A DNA stretch of 64,000 nucleotides, taken from contig CAIKWE010000032.1 in the NCBI GenBank assembly GCA_903831085.1, positions 1 to 64,000 on the forward strand, in the 5' to 3' direction. Position numbers and translations under genes: made by a program. The notes under the pieces were generated by a model. That model was not told where the DNA came from, ran no database searches, and was given only the letters and a program-made list of their open reading frames with translations. The DNA is from an uncultured Verrucomicrobiota bacterium (GTDB lineage: Bacteria; Verrucomicrobiota; Kiritimatiellia; Kiritimatiellales; Tichowtungiaceae). This document shows, piece after piece, positions 25,306-34,066 of the stretch (the stretch's first letter is position 1; each line of letters starts with the position of its first letter).

Positions 25306-27600
25306 ATGTATCGAAGCCGAATCGTGGTTCTGTTGATGGTTTGTTCTTTTTCCCATTCATTCGCTCAGGACGGGTCTGGACATCCGGCGTTGAGCGATGA
25401 AGAACGTGCGGCGCGGCGGGCGCAGTTTGCTCAAAGGTTGCTGCAGGAGGGCGTCTCAGGCGGTGCCAATGGTCCCACCAGCGCCGCTGTACGCGATCAG
25501 GCGGTATCCACGCAGCGTCCGGCCGAAGGCGGTCAGCTGGAAACCACCCGTCAGGCGGCCCAGACCGGTTCCGAAGTGACGGTGAACTGGGAAAACATCA
25601 CGCTGAAGGACAGTATTGAAGTCCTCTGCCGCGACCTCGGAATGGAATTCGTCATCTCTCCTTCGGTGAATGTTTCGCAAGAAGTGAGCGTACGGGCCGG
25701 CGATGTGACCCGCTGGACGGCGCAGGACAAGCAGGAGCTTTTTGACGCGATTCTTGAAACCGCCGGAGTGCAGAAAGTTCAGCGCGGCCGGGTCTGGGTT
25801 TTTTCGCCCTCCGACATCCGTCCGGTCGTTGAGGCGTTTAAGGACGCGAAATACGGCGACGGCAAACCGGTGATCGGGGTGATCAAACTGAAGAGTATTG
25901 ACGCGTCGCAGGCGGAGCAGTTTCTCAACACGGTCGGCGGCAAGCCGCCGCGTGTTTTCGCCATGAAGGGCTCCCGTATGATTCTGGTGCTGGGTACACA
26001 GCAGTTTCTGTCGCAGATGGAAGAGCTCGTTAAGCTGATCGATTTCCCAGCGGGCGTTTTGAGACCCTACACGCTCGAAAATGCCTCTTCCGACGATATG
26101 GTCAAAGAGCTGGCGGCCATTTTCTACGGACGGACCGGCGGCGACGGGGAGGCGATCCGCTTTACATCCGTGGCGCGTTTGAATGTAGTGGTTGCGCTTA
26201 ACGTCCCCGAAGGAATGACCGATGACGTAACCAAATGGGTCAAGCTGCTGGATCGTTCCGACGATGCCAATGAACGCGCCACCCGCGTTTACCGGTTGCA
26301 GGTCATTGACGCTGAAACGATCGGTAAAACGCTCGGCTCACTCTACTCGACCCTTTACAAACAGACGCAGTCCGCCAAGTCGGCGGCGGCAAAGCAGACG
26401 GCGGCGGAGGCCAAGAACAGCGCGAAGGTGCAGAAGAGCGGCGACTCAACTCCGGCAAAGACGACCGGTTCTGCGCCTGCGCCGAAAGCGGATGCTCCGG
26501 CGGCCAAGTCGGCGGACGCCTCGTCGCAATCCTCACCCAGTATGGAGGAGGAAGCGGTGATTTTGACGGACAAAGACACCAACACGCTGATTGTCAATGC
26601 GACGCCGGATCAGCATCGTGACATTGAGCGGACTATCAGAGAGCTGGATCGTCCGCGCCGTCAGGTGCTGATTGAAACCGTTCTGGTCGAGATGACGCTG
26701 AGTGAGGGTATGGATTTAGGCGTGGAATGGGCGGCGGCTAAAGGTATTTCTTCTGCTGGTCTTCAGTCCGGACTCAATAGCAGTATAACCCCCTTGAGCA
26801 GTATAAACCCCTTAACCCCCTTGACCCCTGCAAACCCCTTGTTTAGTACTTTTAACCCCTTGATAGACAGTACTCCGGTCAATAACGGACTGTCCTATCT
26901 GCTCAAAACCAGCGCCGAAAAATGGGCGTTCATCCAGGCTGCTGAGAACGATAACCGTTTGCAGGTGCTGGCCTCGCCAACCGTGCTGACCCGCGATGGA
27001 ATGGCCGCGACCGTTTCCTTCGGGAATGAAGTGCCGGTTCAGGCGCAAAGTCAGACGGATGCAGGGAAATCAAATTATTCCTATGACTACCATGATGCGA
27101 AAATGATCCTCACGGTTACGCCGACAATTGACGACAATAAAAACGTCACGCTGGCTCTCTCGCAGGTTCAGCGGCAGGTGAATACGGATACGACAAAGCC
27201 GCCAGGGGTAACCAGTAGTGCGCCAACCTTCACGACGCGCGAAATCAGCTCCAGCCTGCAGGTGGCGAGCGGACAGACCCTGATTCTCGGCGGGTTGATT
27301 GCACGGAACGATCAGGTCATCAAAACCGGTATTCCGCTGCTCTGCCGTATTCCATATATCGGATGGATTTTCGGACGAAACAAGACGATTAAAGTCAGTA
27401 CTGAAATTCTGATGATTCTCACGCCGCATGTGGTGGATACCCGCGACGAAACCGATTCGCTGACCAAAGAGTTCCGCACGAAAATCATGGGGGCGATGGC
27501 GGTGAAGGATGTCCGCAAACTCTACAATCTGGAAGAACCGAAAGCCTCGACGAACGCACTGACGGATACAGCTTCTGCGGAAATGAAAAAAGGGAACTGA
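25306..27600 (+). CDS. gspD: Type II secretion outer-membrane secretin GspD
   Basis: 764 residues. Signal peptide to about residue 20. N0 domain about 92-170, N1 about 190-255, N2 about 258-330, N3 about 330-450 interrupted by an Ala/Lys/Pro-rich disordered insert (about 345-415), then the secretin barrel (about 450-720; VEMTLSEGMDLG, VTPTIDDNKNVTL, GQTLILGGLI). Forms the oligomeric outer-membrane channel. A short-repeat block at about 492-523 encodes recurring NPL units. GAGGTGGGGTGA precedes the ATG. First gene of an eleven-gene operon. Confidence 0.96.
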   Translation: MYRSRIVVLLMVCSFSHSFAQDGSGHPALSDEERAARRAQFAQRLLQEGVSGGANGPTSAAVRDQAVSTQRPAEGGQLETTRQAAQTGSEVTVNWENITLKDSIEVLCRDLGMEFVISPSVNVSQEVSVRAGDVTRWTAQDKQELFDAILETAGVQKVQRGRVWVFSPSDIRPVVEAFKDAKYGDGKPVIGVIKLKSIDASQAEQFLNTVGGKPPRVFAMKGSRMILVLGTQQFLSQMEELVKLIDFPAGVLRPYTLENASSDDMVKELAAIFYGRTGGDGEAIRFTSVARLNVVVALNVPEGMTDDVTKWVKLLDRSDDANERATRVYRLQVIDAETIGKTLGSLYSTLYKQTQSAKSAAAKQTAAEAKNSAKVQKSGDSTPAKTTGSAPAPKADAPAAKSADASSQSSPSMEEEAVILTDKDTNTLIVNATPDQHRDIERTIRELDRPRRQVLIETVLVEMTLSEGMDLGVEWAAAKGISSAGLQSGLNSSITPLSSINPLTPLTPANPLFSTFNPLIDSTPVNNGLSYLLKTSAEKWAFIQAAENDNRLQVLASPTVLTRDGMAATVSFGNEVPVQAQSQTDAGKSNYSYDYHDAKMILTVTPTIDDNKNVTLALSQVQRQVNTDTTKPPGVTSSAPTFTTREISSSLQVASGQTLILGGLIARNDQVIKTGIPLLCRIPYIGWIFGRNKTIKVSTEILMILTPHVVDTRDETDSLTKEFRTKIMGAMAVKDVRKLYNLEEPKASTNALTDTASAEMKKGN
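26781..26872 (+). repeat. 18-bp minisatellite-like repeat within gspD
   Basis: Units such as CAGTATAACCCCCTTGAG and CAGTATAAACCCCTTAAC recur with CCCCTTG cores, encoding SSITPL, SSINPL, TPLTPA, NPLFST, FNPLID. Codon use here differs sharply from the surrounding secretin sequence. Units of 18 bp keep frame, so copy number could vary without loss of the gene. Confidence 0.8.
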
Positions 27601-27601
27601 T

Positions 27602-29290
27602 ATGGCGTACCGGCAGCTGGGTGATATTCTGGTAGCGCAGGGAGCCGTCGGACGAGACGATATTCAGGCAGCGTTGCGCACACAGCAGGCGGAAGGCGGT
27701 AAAACCCGCCTCGGTGAACTGTTGATTGAAGCCGGCAGGATTACTTCAGCAAATCTGGCGGCGGCACTGGCGGCACAGTTCGACCTGCCGCTTTGCACCT
27801 GCGAAAAACCGGCGGAGCATCTGCTGATTGATGAAGGGCTGCCGTTCGCCTTTCTGATCGAGCACCGCATCCTGCTTCTGACCGGCGAGAACGGTCAGAC
27901 CTGTTCTGTGATCACCGACGATCCGTCCGACTGGTCTGCGTTCGAAGCCATCCGGTTGCAGTTCGGTAAAGAACTGCCGCTACAGGTGGTTTCATCTGAA
28001 CAGATGGGTGATGCGCTGGATAGAATCCGCGGCTTTGCCGACAGCAACCTCAACACCCTGATGAAAGATGCGGAGGTTGTTGAGAAGGGTGACTGGAGCG
28101 ATGAGGAAGAGCATTTGCGTGACCTCGCGCTGGAAGTTCCGATTGTCCGCATGGTGAACCTGATCATCACTCAAGCGGTGGATCGGCGTGCATCCGACAT
28201 CCATGTCGAAATCGGTGAGCACCGCCTGCGCATCCGTTACCGCGTGGACGGCGTTTTATACGAAGCGGAGCAGATTGATAAAAAACATCATGCCGCCGTG
28301 GTTTCACGGTTGAAACTGCTGGCCCGTCTGGACATTGCGGAGCACCGCGTTCCGCAGGACGGCCGCATCAAAATGATGATTCAGGGCCACGACCTCGATA
28401 TGCGCGTGGCGACCACGCCGACGATTTACGGCGAGAACGTCGTGATCCGCCTGCTGAATCAGCAGCAGGTCGAACTTTCTTTTAACAGTCTGGGCATGCC
28501 GCTTCGCGAGCAGCAGGGCTTCAAGAAGATGATCGAAGATCCTCAGGGATTCATTCTGGTGACCGGCCCGACCGGTAGCGGAAAGACCACCACGCTGCAT
28601 ACTGCCTTAACCCACCTGAACAGCGAAAAGGTCAAAATCATCACGATTGAAGATCCGGTTGAAATCCGCCTGCCGTCCATCAATCAGATTCAGATGAATC
28701 CAAAGATCGGAATGACCTTTGCCAACGGCTTGCGGTCCATCGTTCGTCAGGACCCCGACATCATCATGGTCGGGGAAATCCGCGACAGCGAGACGGCCGA
28801 CGTGGCGATTCAGGCTTCGCTGACCGGTCACATGGTTTTGAGCACTTTGCACACCAACGACGCGGCCGGCAGTGTCGCACGACTGGCCGAAATGGGCGTT
28901 AAGAGCTACCTGATCGCCTCGGCGCTGAGCGGTGTGCTGGCGCAACGGCTTTGCCGCCGGATCTGTCCGCACTGTTCGGAAGCCTACACGGTCGCCGGTT
29001 CGCATCTGGCGGACTTCCCCGAAGCGACAGCGGCGGAATACACCCTTCATCGCGGACGGGGCTGCGAGCACTGCGACGGCACCGGCTTCTACGGCCGGAT
29101 GGGGCTGTATGAACTGCTGATCGCGGACGACGAAATGCGTTCGCTTATCCAGCGCACCGCCGAGGCCGGGCCGATTCGCGAACTGGCCCGCGCCAAAGGG
29201 ATGCGGCTTCTGCGGGAGTCCGGCTGGGACGCGGTGATGTCCGGCGCCAGCACGGTTGAAGAAGTGCGGCGCGTAACCCGGTGGGGATAA
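27602..29290 (+). CDS. gspE: Type II secretion ATPase GspE
   Basis: 562 residues. Cytoplasmic ATPase that powers pseudopilus assembly. N-terminal GspE_N domain (residues 1-150), Walker A GPTGSGKTT near 320-328, aspartate box (ITIEDPVEI), Walker B and His box (DPDIIMVGEIRD; GHMVLSTLHTNDA), and a zinc-binding tetracysteine (CRRICPHC...GCEHC near 458-498). Starts two bases after gspD. A tandem-array pair separates it from gspF. Confidence 0.97.
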   Translation: MAYRQLGDILVAQGAVGRDDIQAALRTQQAEGGKTRLGELLIEAGRITSANLAAALAAQFDLPLCTCEKPAEHLLIDEGLPFAFLIEHRILLLTGENGQTCSVITDDPSDWSAFEAIRLQFGKELPLQVVSSEQMGDALDRIRGFADSNLNTLMKDAEVVEKGDWSDEEEHLRDLALEVPIVRMVNLIITQAVDRRASDIHVEIGEHRLRIRYRVDGVLYEAEQIDKKHHAAVVSRLKLLARLDIAEHRVPQDGRIKMMIQGHDLDMRVATTPTIYGENVVIRLLNQQQVELSFNSLGMPLREQQGFKKMIEDPQGFILVTGPTGSGKTTTLHTALTHLNSEKVKIITIEDPVEIRLPSINQIQMNPKIGMTFANGLRSIVRQDPDIIMVGEIRDSETADVAIQASLTGHMVLSTLHTNDAAGSVARLAEMGVKSYLIASALSGVLAQRLCRRICPHCSEAYTVAGSHLADFPEATAAEYTLHRGRGCEHCDGTGFYGRMGLYELLIADDEMRSLIQRTAEAGPIRELARAKGMRLLRESGWDAVMSGASTVEEVRRVTRWG

Positions 29291-29303
29291 GGGGGAGCGG
29301 ATG

Positions 29304-29432
29304 ATTGGAAGAATGGAAGAATGGATGATTGGAAGAAGGAGTGCTCAAAAGGCCTTCTCTTGTCTCTCTATTCTCTCATTCATCCATTCATCCATTTTTC
29401 TAAATTCCCAACCTTCCAACCTTCCAATCTTC
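29304..29432. repeat. Inverted pair of octamer arrays between gspE and gspF
   Basis: Left arm 29304-29343: ATTGGAAG, AATGGAAG, AATGGATG, ATTGGAAG, AAGGAGTG. Right arm 29377-29432 in reverse orientation: CATTCATC twice, CATTTTTC, one odd unit, CAACCTTC twice, CAATCTTC. All units are 8 bp and in phase within each arm, and the arms could pair into a long imperfect hairpin in mRNA. The right arm ends at the gspF start codon. Confidence 0.88.
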
Positions 29433-29434
29433 CA

Positions 29435-30649
29435 ATGAATAAGTTTTTCTACAGAGCGATCACGGCGGACGGAACTCCCCGTAACGGTTCGCTGGAGGCT
29501 CCCGGCAAAGCGCAGGCGGCTCTGTCGCTTCAGAAAAGCGGATTAATTGTGCTCAGCCTGTCGGCTGCCGGCGAACAGGGCTCTTCCGGGTCGGCATCCT
29601 TCGCGCTGACCGGCCGCATCAATGCGCAGCATCTGGTGGACTTCGCCATCGAAACATCGGCGCTGCTCGACGCGAAGGTTCCGCTGGAACAGGTGCTCAA
29701 GACACAAACCGACCTTTGTACACATAAACGGTTCAAAGAAATGCTGACCTCAATCTGGCAGGATGTGAACGGCGGGGCTTCTTTTGCCGACGCACTGGCG
29801 CGGCACCCGAAAACATTCGAACGCTTTTTTGTGAATATGGTGCGCGGCGGCGAGGCGTCCGGCTCGCTGGAGCTGATCATGCGTCGTATTGCGGAGTTGC
29901 TGGAACGCCGCATGAAACTGCGCACGAAAGTGGTCGGCGCGCTGATTTATCCGTCGCTGCTCGTGGTTATGGGTGTCGTGGTGATCAGTGTCATGATGAT
30001 TTTTGTGGTTCCTAAAATGACGGCGCTGTTCGGGGATTCCGGGCGGTTGCTGCCGGCGTCCACGCGGGCGGTGATCGCGATGAGTAATTTTACCCGTTCC
30101 AGTTGGTGGCTTTTTCCGCTGGCGTGCGCCGGCCTGTTTACCGTTTATAAAATGAAGACCCGCTCCGAAGAAGGACAGGCTGCGTTCGGACGCGCCATTT
30201 TGAAAATTCCACTGCTTGGAAACCTGATCGCGCAGGCGGAGACCAGCCGCTTCTGCCGTATGATGAGTTCGCTGCTCGACGGACAGGTCCCGATCCTTTC
30301 CGCTCTCTCGATCACCGGCGGCACGCTGGGCAACGCGGCGCTGCGTAAGCTGATGAAGGAAGTCTATTCCCGTGTGCAGGGCGGCCAGCCAATGGGGCCG
30401 CTTCTTCAGGCCAGTCCGGAATTTCCGGAGCTGGCTTCGCGCATGATCACCATGGGCGAAGAGTCCGGCGAATTACAGACCATGCTCAACAAAGTGGCGG
30501 ATCGCTACGAAGAAAAAGTGGCCGCCACCACCGAACGGCTGGTCGGCGTGATCGAGCCGGTTTTTATCATCTTAATGGGGATCGTCGTCGGGTTCATTGT
30601 CATCAGCATGATGCAGGGCATTATGGCGATGAGCACATCCGCCGGATAA
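29435..30649 (+). CDS. gspF: Type II secretion inner-membrane platform GspF
   Basis: 404 residues from ATG 29435. The in-frame upstream extension to 29321 is made only of repeat sequence and is rejected. Two homologous GspF domains (about 70-190 and 275-395), each followed by membrane helices (about 168-190, 220-245, 370-395). The family's Gly/Glu-rich GEESGEL motif is near 340. There is no clear ribosome-binding site because the octamer array abuts the start. Holds the platform on which GspE acts. Confidence 0.95.
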   Translation: MNKFFYRAITADGTPRNGSLEAPGKAQAALSLQKSGLIVLSLSAAGEQGSSGSASFALTGRINAQHLVDFAIETSALLDAKVPLEQVLKTQTDLCTHKRFKEMLTSIWQDVNGGASFADALARHPKTFERFFVNMVRGGEASGSLELIMRRIAELLERRMKLRTKVVGALIYPSLLVVMGVVVISVMMIFVVPKMTALFGDSGRLLPASTRAVIAMSNFTRSSWWLFPLACAGLFTVYKMKTRSEEGQAAFGRAILKIPLLGNLIAQAETSRFCRMMSSLLDGQVPILSALSITGGTLGNAALRKLMKEVYSRVQGGQPMGPLLQASPEFPELASRMITMGEESGELQTMLNKVADRYEEKVAATTERLVGVIEPVFIILMGIVVGFIVISMMQGIMAMSTSAG

Positions 30650-30666
30650 CAGAAGGAGAGGAAGTC

Positions 30667-31110
30667 ATGAAAAAAGAAAACAAACGTAATGCTCGCAAGA
30701 CCGGCTTCACACTGGTTGAGCTGCTGGTGGTGCTGGTGATCCTAATGGTGATCGGCACAATTGCCGTGCAGAACTTCGGCGGTGAAGAAGACAAGGCCAA
30801 GGTGAAAGCCACGAAAGCGTCCTTTACGTCGCTCGAAAATGCGCTCGAACGCTTCAAGCTGGACGTCGGCCGTTATCCGACGGCGGAAGAAGGTCTGGCG
30901 GCGCTGTACGATGCGCCCGAAGGAGTTGAAGGCTGGGCCGGGAAATATTTGTCGAAGCGCCGGGCGCTGAAAGACGCATGGGAAAACGATTATATTTACG
31001 TGATTCCCGGGCCGGACAACGAACCGTTTGAAATCAGATCCTTAGGCGCGGACAAGGTGGAAGGCGGCGAAAAATTCAACGCCGATCTTTCCAACCTTGA
31101 CGAAAAGTAA
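30667..31110 (+). CDS. gspG: Major pseudopilin GspG
   Basis: 147 residues. Prepilin leader cleaved after Gly13 before Phe14 (KTGFTLVE, Glu18 at position +5), a hydrophobic helix to about 40, then the GspG globular domain with GRYPTAEEGLAALYDAP and DAWENDYIYVIPG, which hold calcium-site residues. Builds the pseudopilus shaft. Strong GAAGGAGAGGAAGTC site before the ATG. Confidence 0.97.
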   Translation: MKKENKRNARKTGFTLVELLVVLVILMVIGTIAVQNFGGEEDKAKVKATKASFTSLENALERFKLDVGRYPTAEEGLAALYDAPEGVEGWAGKYLSKRRALKDAWENDYIYVIPGPDNEPFEIRSLGADKVEGGEKFNADLSNLDEK

Positions 31111-31126
31111 AGAGAGCGGAGAGGCA

Positions 31127-31753
31127 ATGTGCCGGAACCGGAACAGAGGTTTTACATTGGTCGAATTGCTGGTGGTATTGGCAATTATCTCGATCATGGT
31201 CGGCGTGGCAGTCGCCACGCTCTCCGGAGCCGGTACGCCGAAGCAGCAGCTGCGCCGTGAAGCCCGCGACTTAACCAAACTGCTTAAGGAGGCGCGGCAG
31301 GCCGCGATGGAACGTAAACTGAAAGTGGATGTTTATGTCGAGCCGTCTGTCCGCACGGTTTGCGCGGTTGAATCCGGGTATGCACGCAAGCTGCTGGCGG
31401 ACAACGCGGAGTTCTTTACGGATGAAACCAGTCTGAAGGAACTGGTGCCGGAAACAAACCGGTTCTTCCGGGTGACAACCTTTCCGGAAGAGATCGCCGT
31501 GGAAGCCTTTGCGCTAAGTGATATCGAGCCGGAAAAAACCGGCGAGGAGCCGCTGTTTGAAACGGTGCCGAAAGAAGTTCCAATGACTGGAACCGAAACG
31601 TCCGAAGTCAGCCGGGCGGTTTTTAGTTTTACACATCTGGGCGGCGCCTCTGGCGGCGGAGTCAGTGTGGTGCGCGGCGGACTGCGTATTGATATCGCCT
31701 GCGATCTGCTCACCGGATTGCCCGAAATTGTTCGGCGGAAGGCGGCGCAATGA
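31127..31753 (+). CDS. gspH: Minor pseudopilin GspH
   Basis: 208 residues from ATG 31127, preceded by GGAGAG; a TTG-initiated extension overlapping gspG is less likely. Class III leader RGFTLVELL cleaved after Gly8, Glu13 at +5, hydrophobic helix, then a beta-rich GspH body. Part of the pseudopilus tip. The stop overlaps the gspI ATG by four bases. A near-copy palindrome sits at 31578-31592. Confidence 0.9.
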   Translation: MCRNRNRGFTLVELLVVLAIISIMVGVAVATLSGAGTPKQQLRREARDLTKLLKEARQAAMERKLKVDVYVEPSVRTVCAVESGYARKLLADNAEFFTDETSLKELVPETNRFFRVTTFPEEIAVEAFALSDIEPEKTGEEPLFETVPKEVPMTGTETSEVSRAVFSFTHLGGASGGGVSVVRGGLRIDIACDLLTGLPEIVRRKAAQ

Positions 31754-32241
31754 GGAAAAATTGGAAGGCTGGAAGATTGGAAGGTTGGAGAAATAGAAAG
31801 AGGGATGTTGAACATTCCTCCTTCCAATCTTCCAAACTTCCATCCCTCCAGCCTTTCTCCCGCAAAGCGGGCTTCTCCCTGCTGGAGGTTCTGGTGGCGC
31901 TGGCGATTTTTGCGATTGCCGCCGGCGGGGTTCTCGTGGCGCTGGGACATCATTTTAAAAATGTGTCGTTTCTGCAGGACCACTCGCGGGCCGTACGGAT
32001 TGCATCCCGCCAAATGAATGCAATGCGACGGATGCCTACCGTTCTGGAAGAGGTAGCGGAAGGTTCCGAAGATCGCTTTTCCTGGATGTCTTTGGCTAGC
32101 ACCGACGGACTGGATGAGTGGCCAGGGCTGACTTCGTCGACGGGAACGCCCGTGCGGCTGTCGGTGACGGTTCAGTGGAGTGATAGTGTCGGCGGGCCGG
32201 CGGCAGGAAAGGTTCGTCTGGACGGATTTGGGGTTTTTTGA
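31750..32241 (+). CDS. gspI: Minor pseudopilin GspI with repeat-derived leader
   Basis: 163 residues. The pseudopilin motif is AGFSLLEVLVALAIF with cleavage after Gly41 and Glu46 at +5, so the leader is about 41 residues where 6-15 is usual. Codons 5-37 fall inside an inverted octamer array, and no closer ATG exists in frame; the ATG at 31750 overlaps the gspH stop (ATGA). The mature part fits GspI (SVTVQWSD near the end). The leader looks lengthened by repeat insertion. It is uncertain whether the peptidase tolerates it or a cryptic start is used. Confidence 0.85.
   Translation: MRKNWKAGRLEGWRNRKRDVEHSSFQSSKLPSLQPFSRKAGFSLLEVLVALAIFAIAAGGVLVALGHHFKNVSFLQDHSRAVRIASRQMNAMRRMPTVLEEVAEGSEDRFSWMSLASTDGLDEWPGLTSSTGTPVRLSVTVQWSDSVGGPAAGKVRLDGFGVF
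31761..31859. repeat. Inverted pair of octamer arrays inside the gspI 5' end
   Basis: Left arm 31761-31792: TTGGAAGG, CTGGAAGA, TTGGAAGG, TTGGAGAA. Right arm 31820-31859: CCTTCCAA, TCTTCCAA, ACTTCCAT, CCCTCCAG, CCTTTCTC. Same 8-bp period and near-identical units as the pair at 29304-29432 in the same operon. Confidence 0.88.
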
Positions 32242-32252
32242 ACGGTAAATTA

Positions 32253-33005
32253 ATGCAGTGGTATTTAACATCAACTGGATGTCGACGTGGCGGCTTTACC
32301 TTGATTGAGCTGCTGGTCGCACTTGCGTTGCTGGGAATTCTCGGCGCTTCGCTGGCCGGAGTTTTGCGTAACTCGACGGACTCGGTGGATCAGGCTCAGG
32401 CGTCGTTGGGTCACCTGACCCGCTTGCGTTCGCTGGATCTGGTTCTGGGCGGCGCTTTGCGTGATGCGGTCACGCTGACGCTGTCGACCACAGAGCAGAA
32501 GATGCTGGCCGATCAGGTTTCTTTCGATGCGGCAGCCGGGACGATGCGGTTCCACGGCGAAGAGCAGTCGCTCGGATTCTGTCTGCAACGGCCGTTTCTG
32601 TCTGCCGAGCGCGACGGATATACGCACTGGATTTCGCTGGATATCCGGCAGGATGAAAAGACAGAGCGCCGTTCGCTTTGGCTCCGCGATGTTTCGTTTA
32701 TTTCCGGCGTCGACAATCCGGTTGGCGATGACTGGGGCGGGCTGGATGGCGAAGTGGGTGAGCGTCTTCCGGTGCAGGAGGTTTGTCTGGTTCGTGATGC
32801 GGCGACGTTGGGTTTTCATTTCTGGACCCTTCCGGAAGACGGCGTCAGCGATCCCGAGGAAATGGAGCCGGATGCTATTGCCGGGGACTATGCGCTGGAT
32901 ACTCCCGATTATATCGAGATGGAAATAAAAATGCCGAAGGGCGCGGCGGAAGTGCTGACATTCGATTACAGCCTGAGGGAGAAACTGCCTTTATGGGCAC
33001 AGTAA
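32253..33005 (+). CDS. gspJ: Minor pseudopilin GspJ
   Basis: 250 residues from ATG 32253. A TTG at 32238 would overlap the gspI stop by four bases and is a real alternative, since neither start has a good ribosome-binding site. Leader RRGGFTLIELL cleaved after Gly14, Glu19 at +5. The body is a beta-rich GspJ domain. Forms the pseudopilus tip complex with GspI, GspH and GspK. Overlaps gspK by 13 bases. Confidence 0.9.
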   Translation: MQWYLTSTGCRRGGFTLIELLVALALLGILGASLAGVLRNSTDSVDQAQASLGHLTRLRSLDLVLGGALRDAVTLTLSTTEQKMLADQVSFDAAAGTMRFHGEEQSLGFCLQRPFLSAERDGYTHWISLDIRQDEKTERRSLWLRDVSFISGVDNPVGDDWGGLDGEVGERLPVQEVCLVRDAATLGFHFWTLPEDGVSDPEEMEPDAIAGDYALDTPDYIEMEIKMPKGAAEVLTFDYSLREKLPLWAQ

Positions 33006-34066
33006 CCTCCAGAAATTCGAAATCCGGATCGGCGCTCCTGATTGTATTGGGAGTGATGGCGATTCTTTCGCTGCTGGTGGCTGAGTTCGGTCGCGGACTG
33101 CGGGCGGATTTGCGCGCCTCCGGCGGCTTTTATGAAGAGGCTCAGAATGATCAGTTGGCCCGCAGCGCGCTGGCCGCGGCGCAAATTGAGCTTTTGGCGG
33201 CAGGCGCTTCGATGTACGCCGATCCGACCGGGAATGTTTATTTTGTGACGAGTGACGAAACGGCCGAATCCGAGATCGCCGCTCTGGCGCAGTACCGGCA
33301 GGGTCAGCCGCTGGGGCGCGGATCGTTTTCATACCGCTTCCTGACGAAACCTTATGCGCTGGATATTAACGAACTGAGCGCCGACGCATTGGGGCGGCTG
33401 TTTGAAGTGGCCTGCGGTCTTGAGGATGGCGACGAACGTTCGACTCTGGTTGACTCGATTCTTGATTGGACGGATTCCGATAATGTTGCGCGCGCTTACG
33501 GTGCGGAAGAAGATTTTTATCAGGCGCTTGTTCCGCCGCGTCATTGCCGCAACGCTCCGTTCGAAACGGTTGAAGAGCTGTTACTGGTTAACGGAATGAC
33601 GCCGGATATGCTGTTCGGATACGGTCTTCCGGCACACATCGAGGATGGTATACTGATGGGCGGTGGGCTCTACCGTTTTCTGATTGGAGATAACTGCCCG
33701 GAGGCGCAGGCTTCCGTTCAGTATATCCTGCGGGGGATTTTTCCTTCGGACGACCAGAGCAAAAAAAAGGATGTTGAAGTGGTCAGCGGGTTTCAAAAAG
33801 TAGCCGAGCTTCCGTCAGTGCTTTATCTCGTGGCCGAGGGTTTTGTTCCTCCGGCGACGGAAGATAAGGAAAGCCCTGTTCCGGTAACGGAAGAATCTGC
33901 TCCGGCTGATGCAGCTTCCCGGCATATCATTCTGGTAAAACTGGCTGTGTCTAAAAGCACCCAGAACGCGGGGTATACGATTGATGATTTTCAGGAAAAT
34001 GCTGCCGGCGAACTGCTGGAGCAGGTGCTGGTGTATGGAGTCCCGGAGGAAACGAATGAGCTTTAA
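32993..34066 (+). CDS. gspK: Type II secretion minor pseudopilin GspK
   Basis: 357 residues. Short N-terminus then SGSALLIVLGVMAILSLL, the GspK-type leader lacking Glu at +5, as usual for this tip subunit. A large helical domain follows with LDINELSADALGRLF (SAM-like) and LVDSILDWTDSD near 157-168, a typical GspK signature. Caps the pseudopilus. Overlaps the next gene by 11 bases. Confidence 0.94.
   Translation: MGTVTSRNSKSGSALLIVLGVMAILSLLVAEFGRGLRADLRASGGFYEEAQNDQLARSALAAAQIELLAAGASMYADPTGNVYFVTSDETAESEIAALAQYRQGQPLGRGSFSYRFLTKPYALDINELSADALGRLFEVACGLEDGDERSTLVDSILDWTDSDNVARAYGAEEDFYQALVPPRHCRNAPFETVEELLLVNGMTPDMLFGYGLPAHIEDGILMGGGLYRFLIGDNCPEAQASVQYILRGIFPSDDQSKKKDVEVVSGFQKVAELPSVLYLVAEGFVPPATEDKESPVPVTEESAPADAASRHIILVKLAVSKSTQNAGYTIDDFQENAAGELLEQVLVYGVPEETNEL

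Noticed and set aside
29304-31859. CRISPR array
   Set aside because: Units are 8 bp, degenerate and without spacers; no cas genes nearby.
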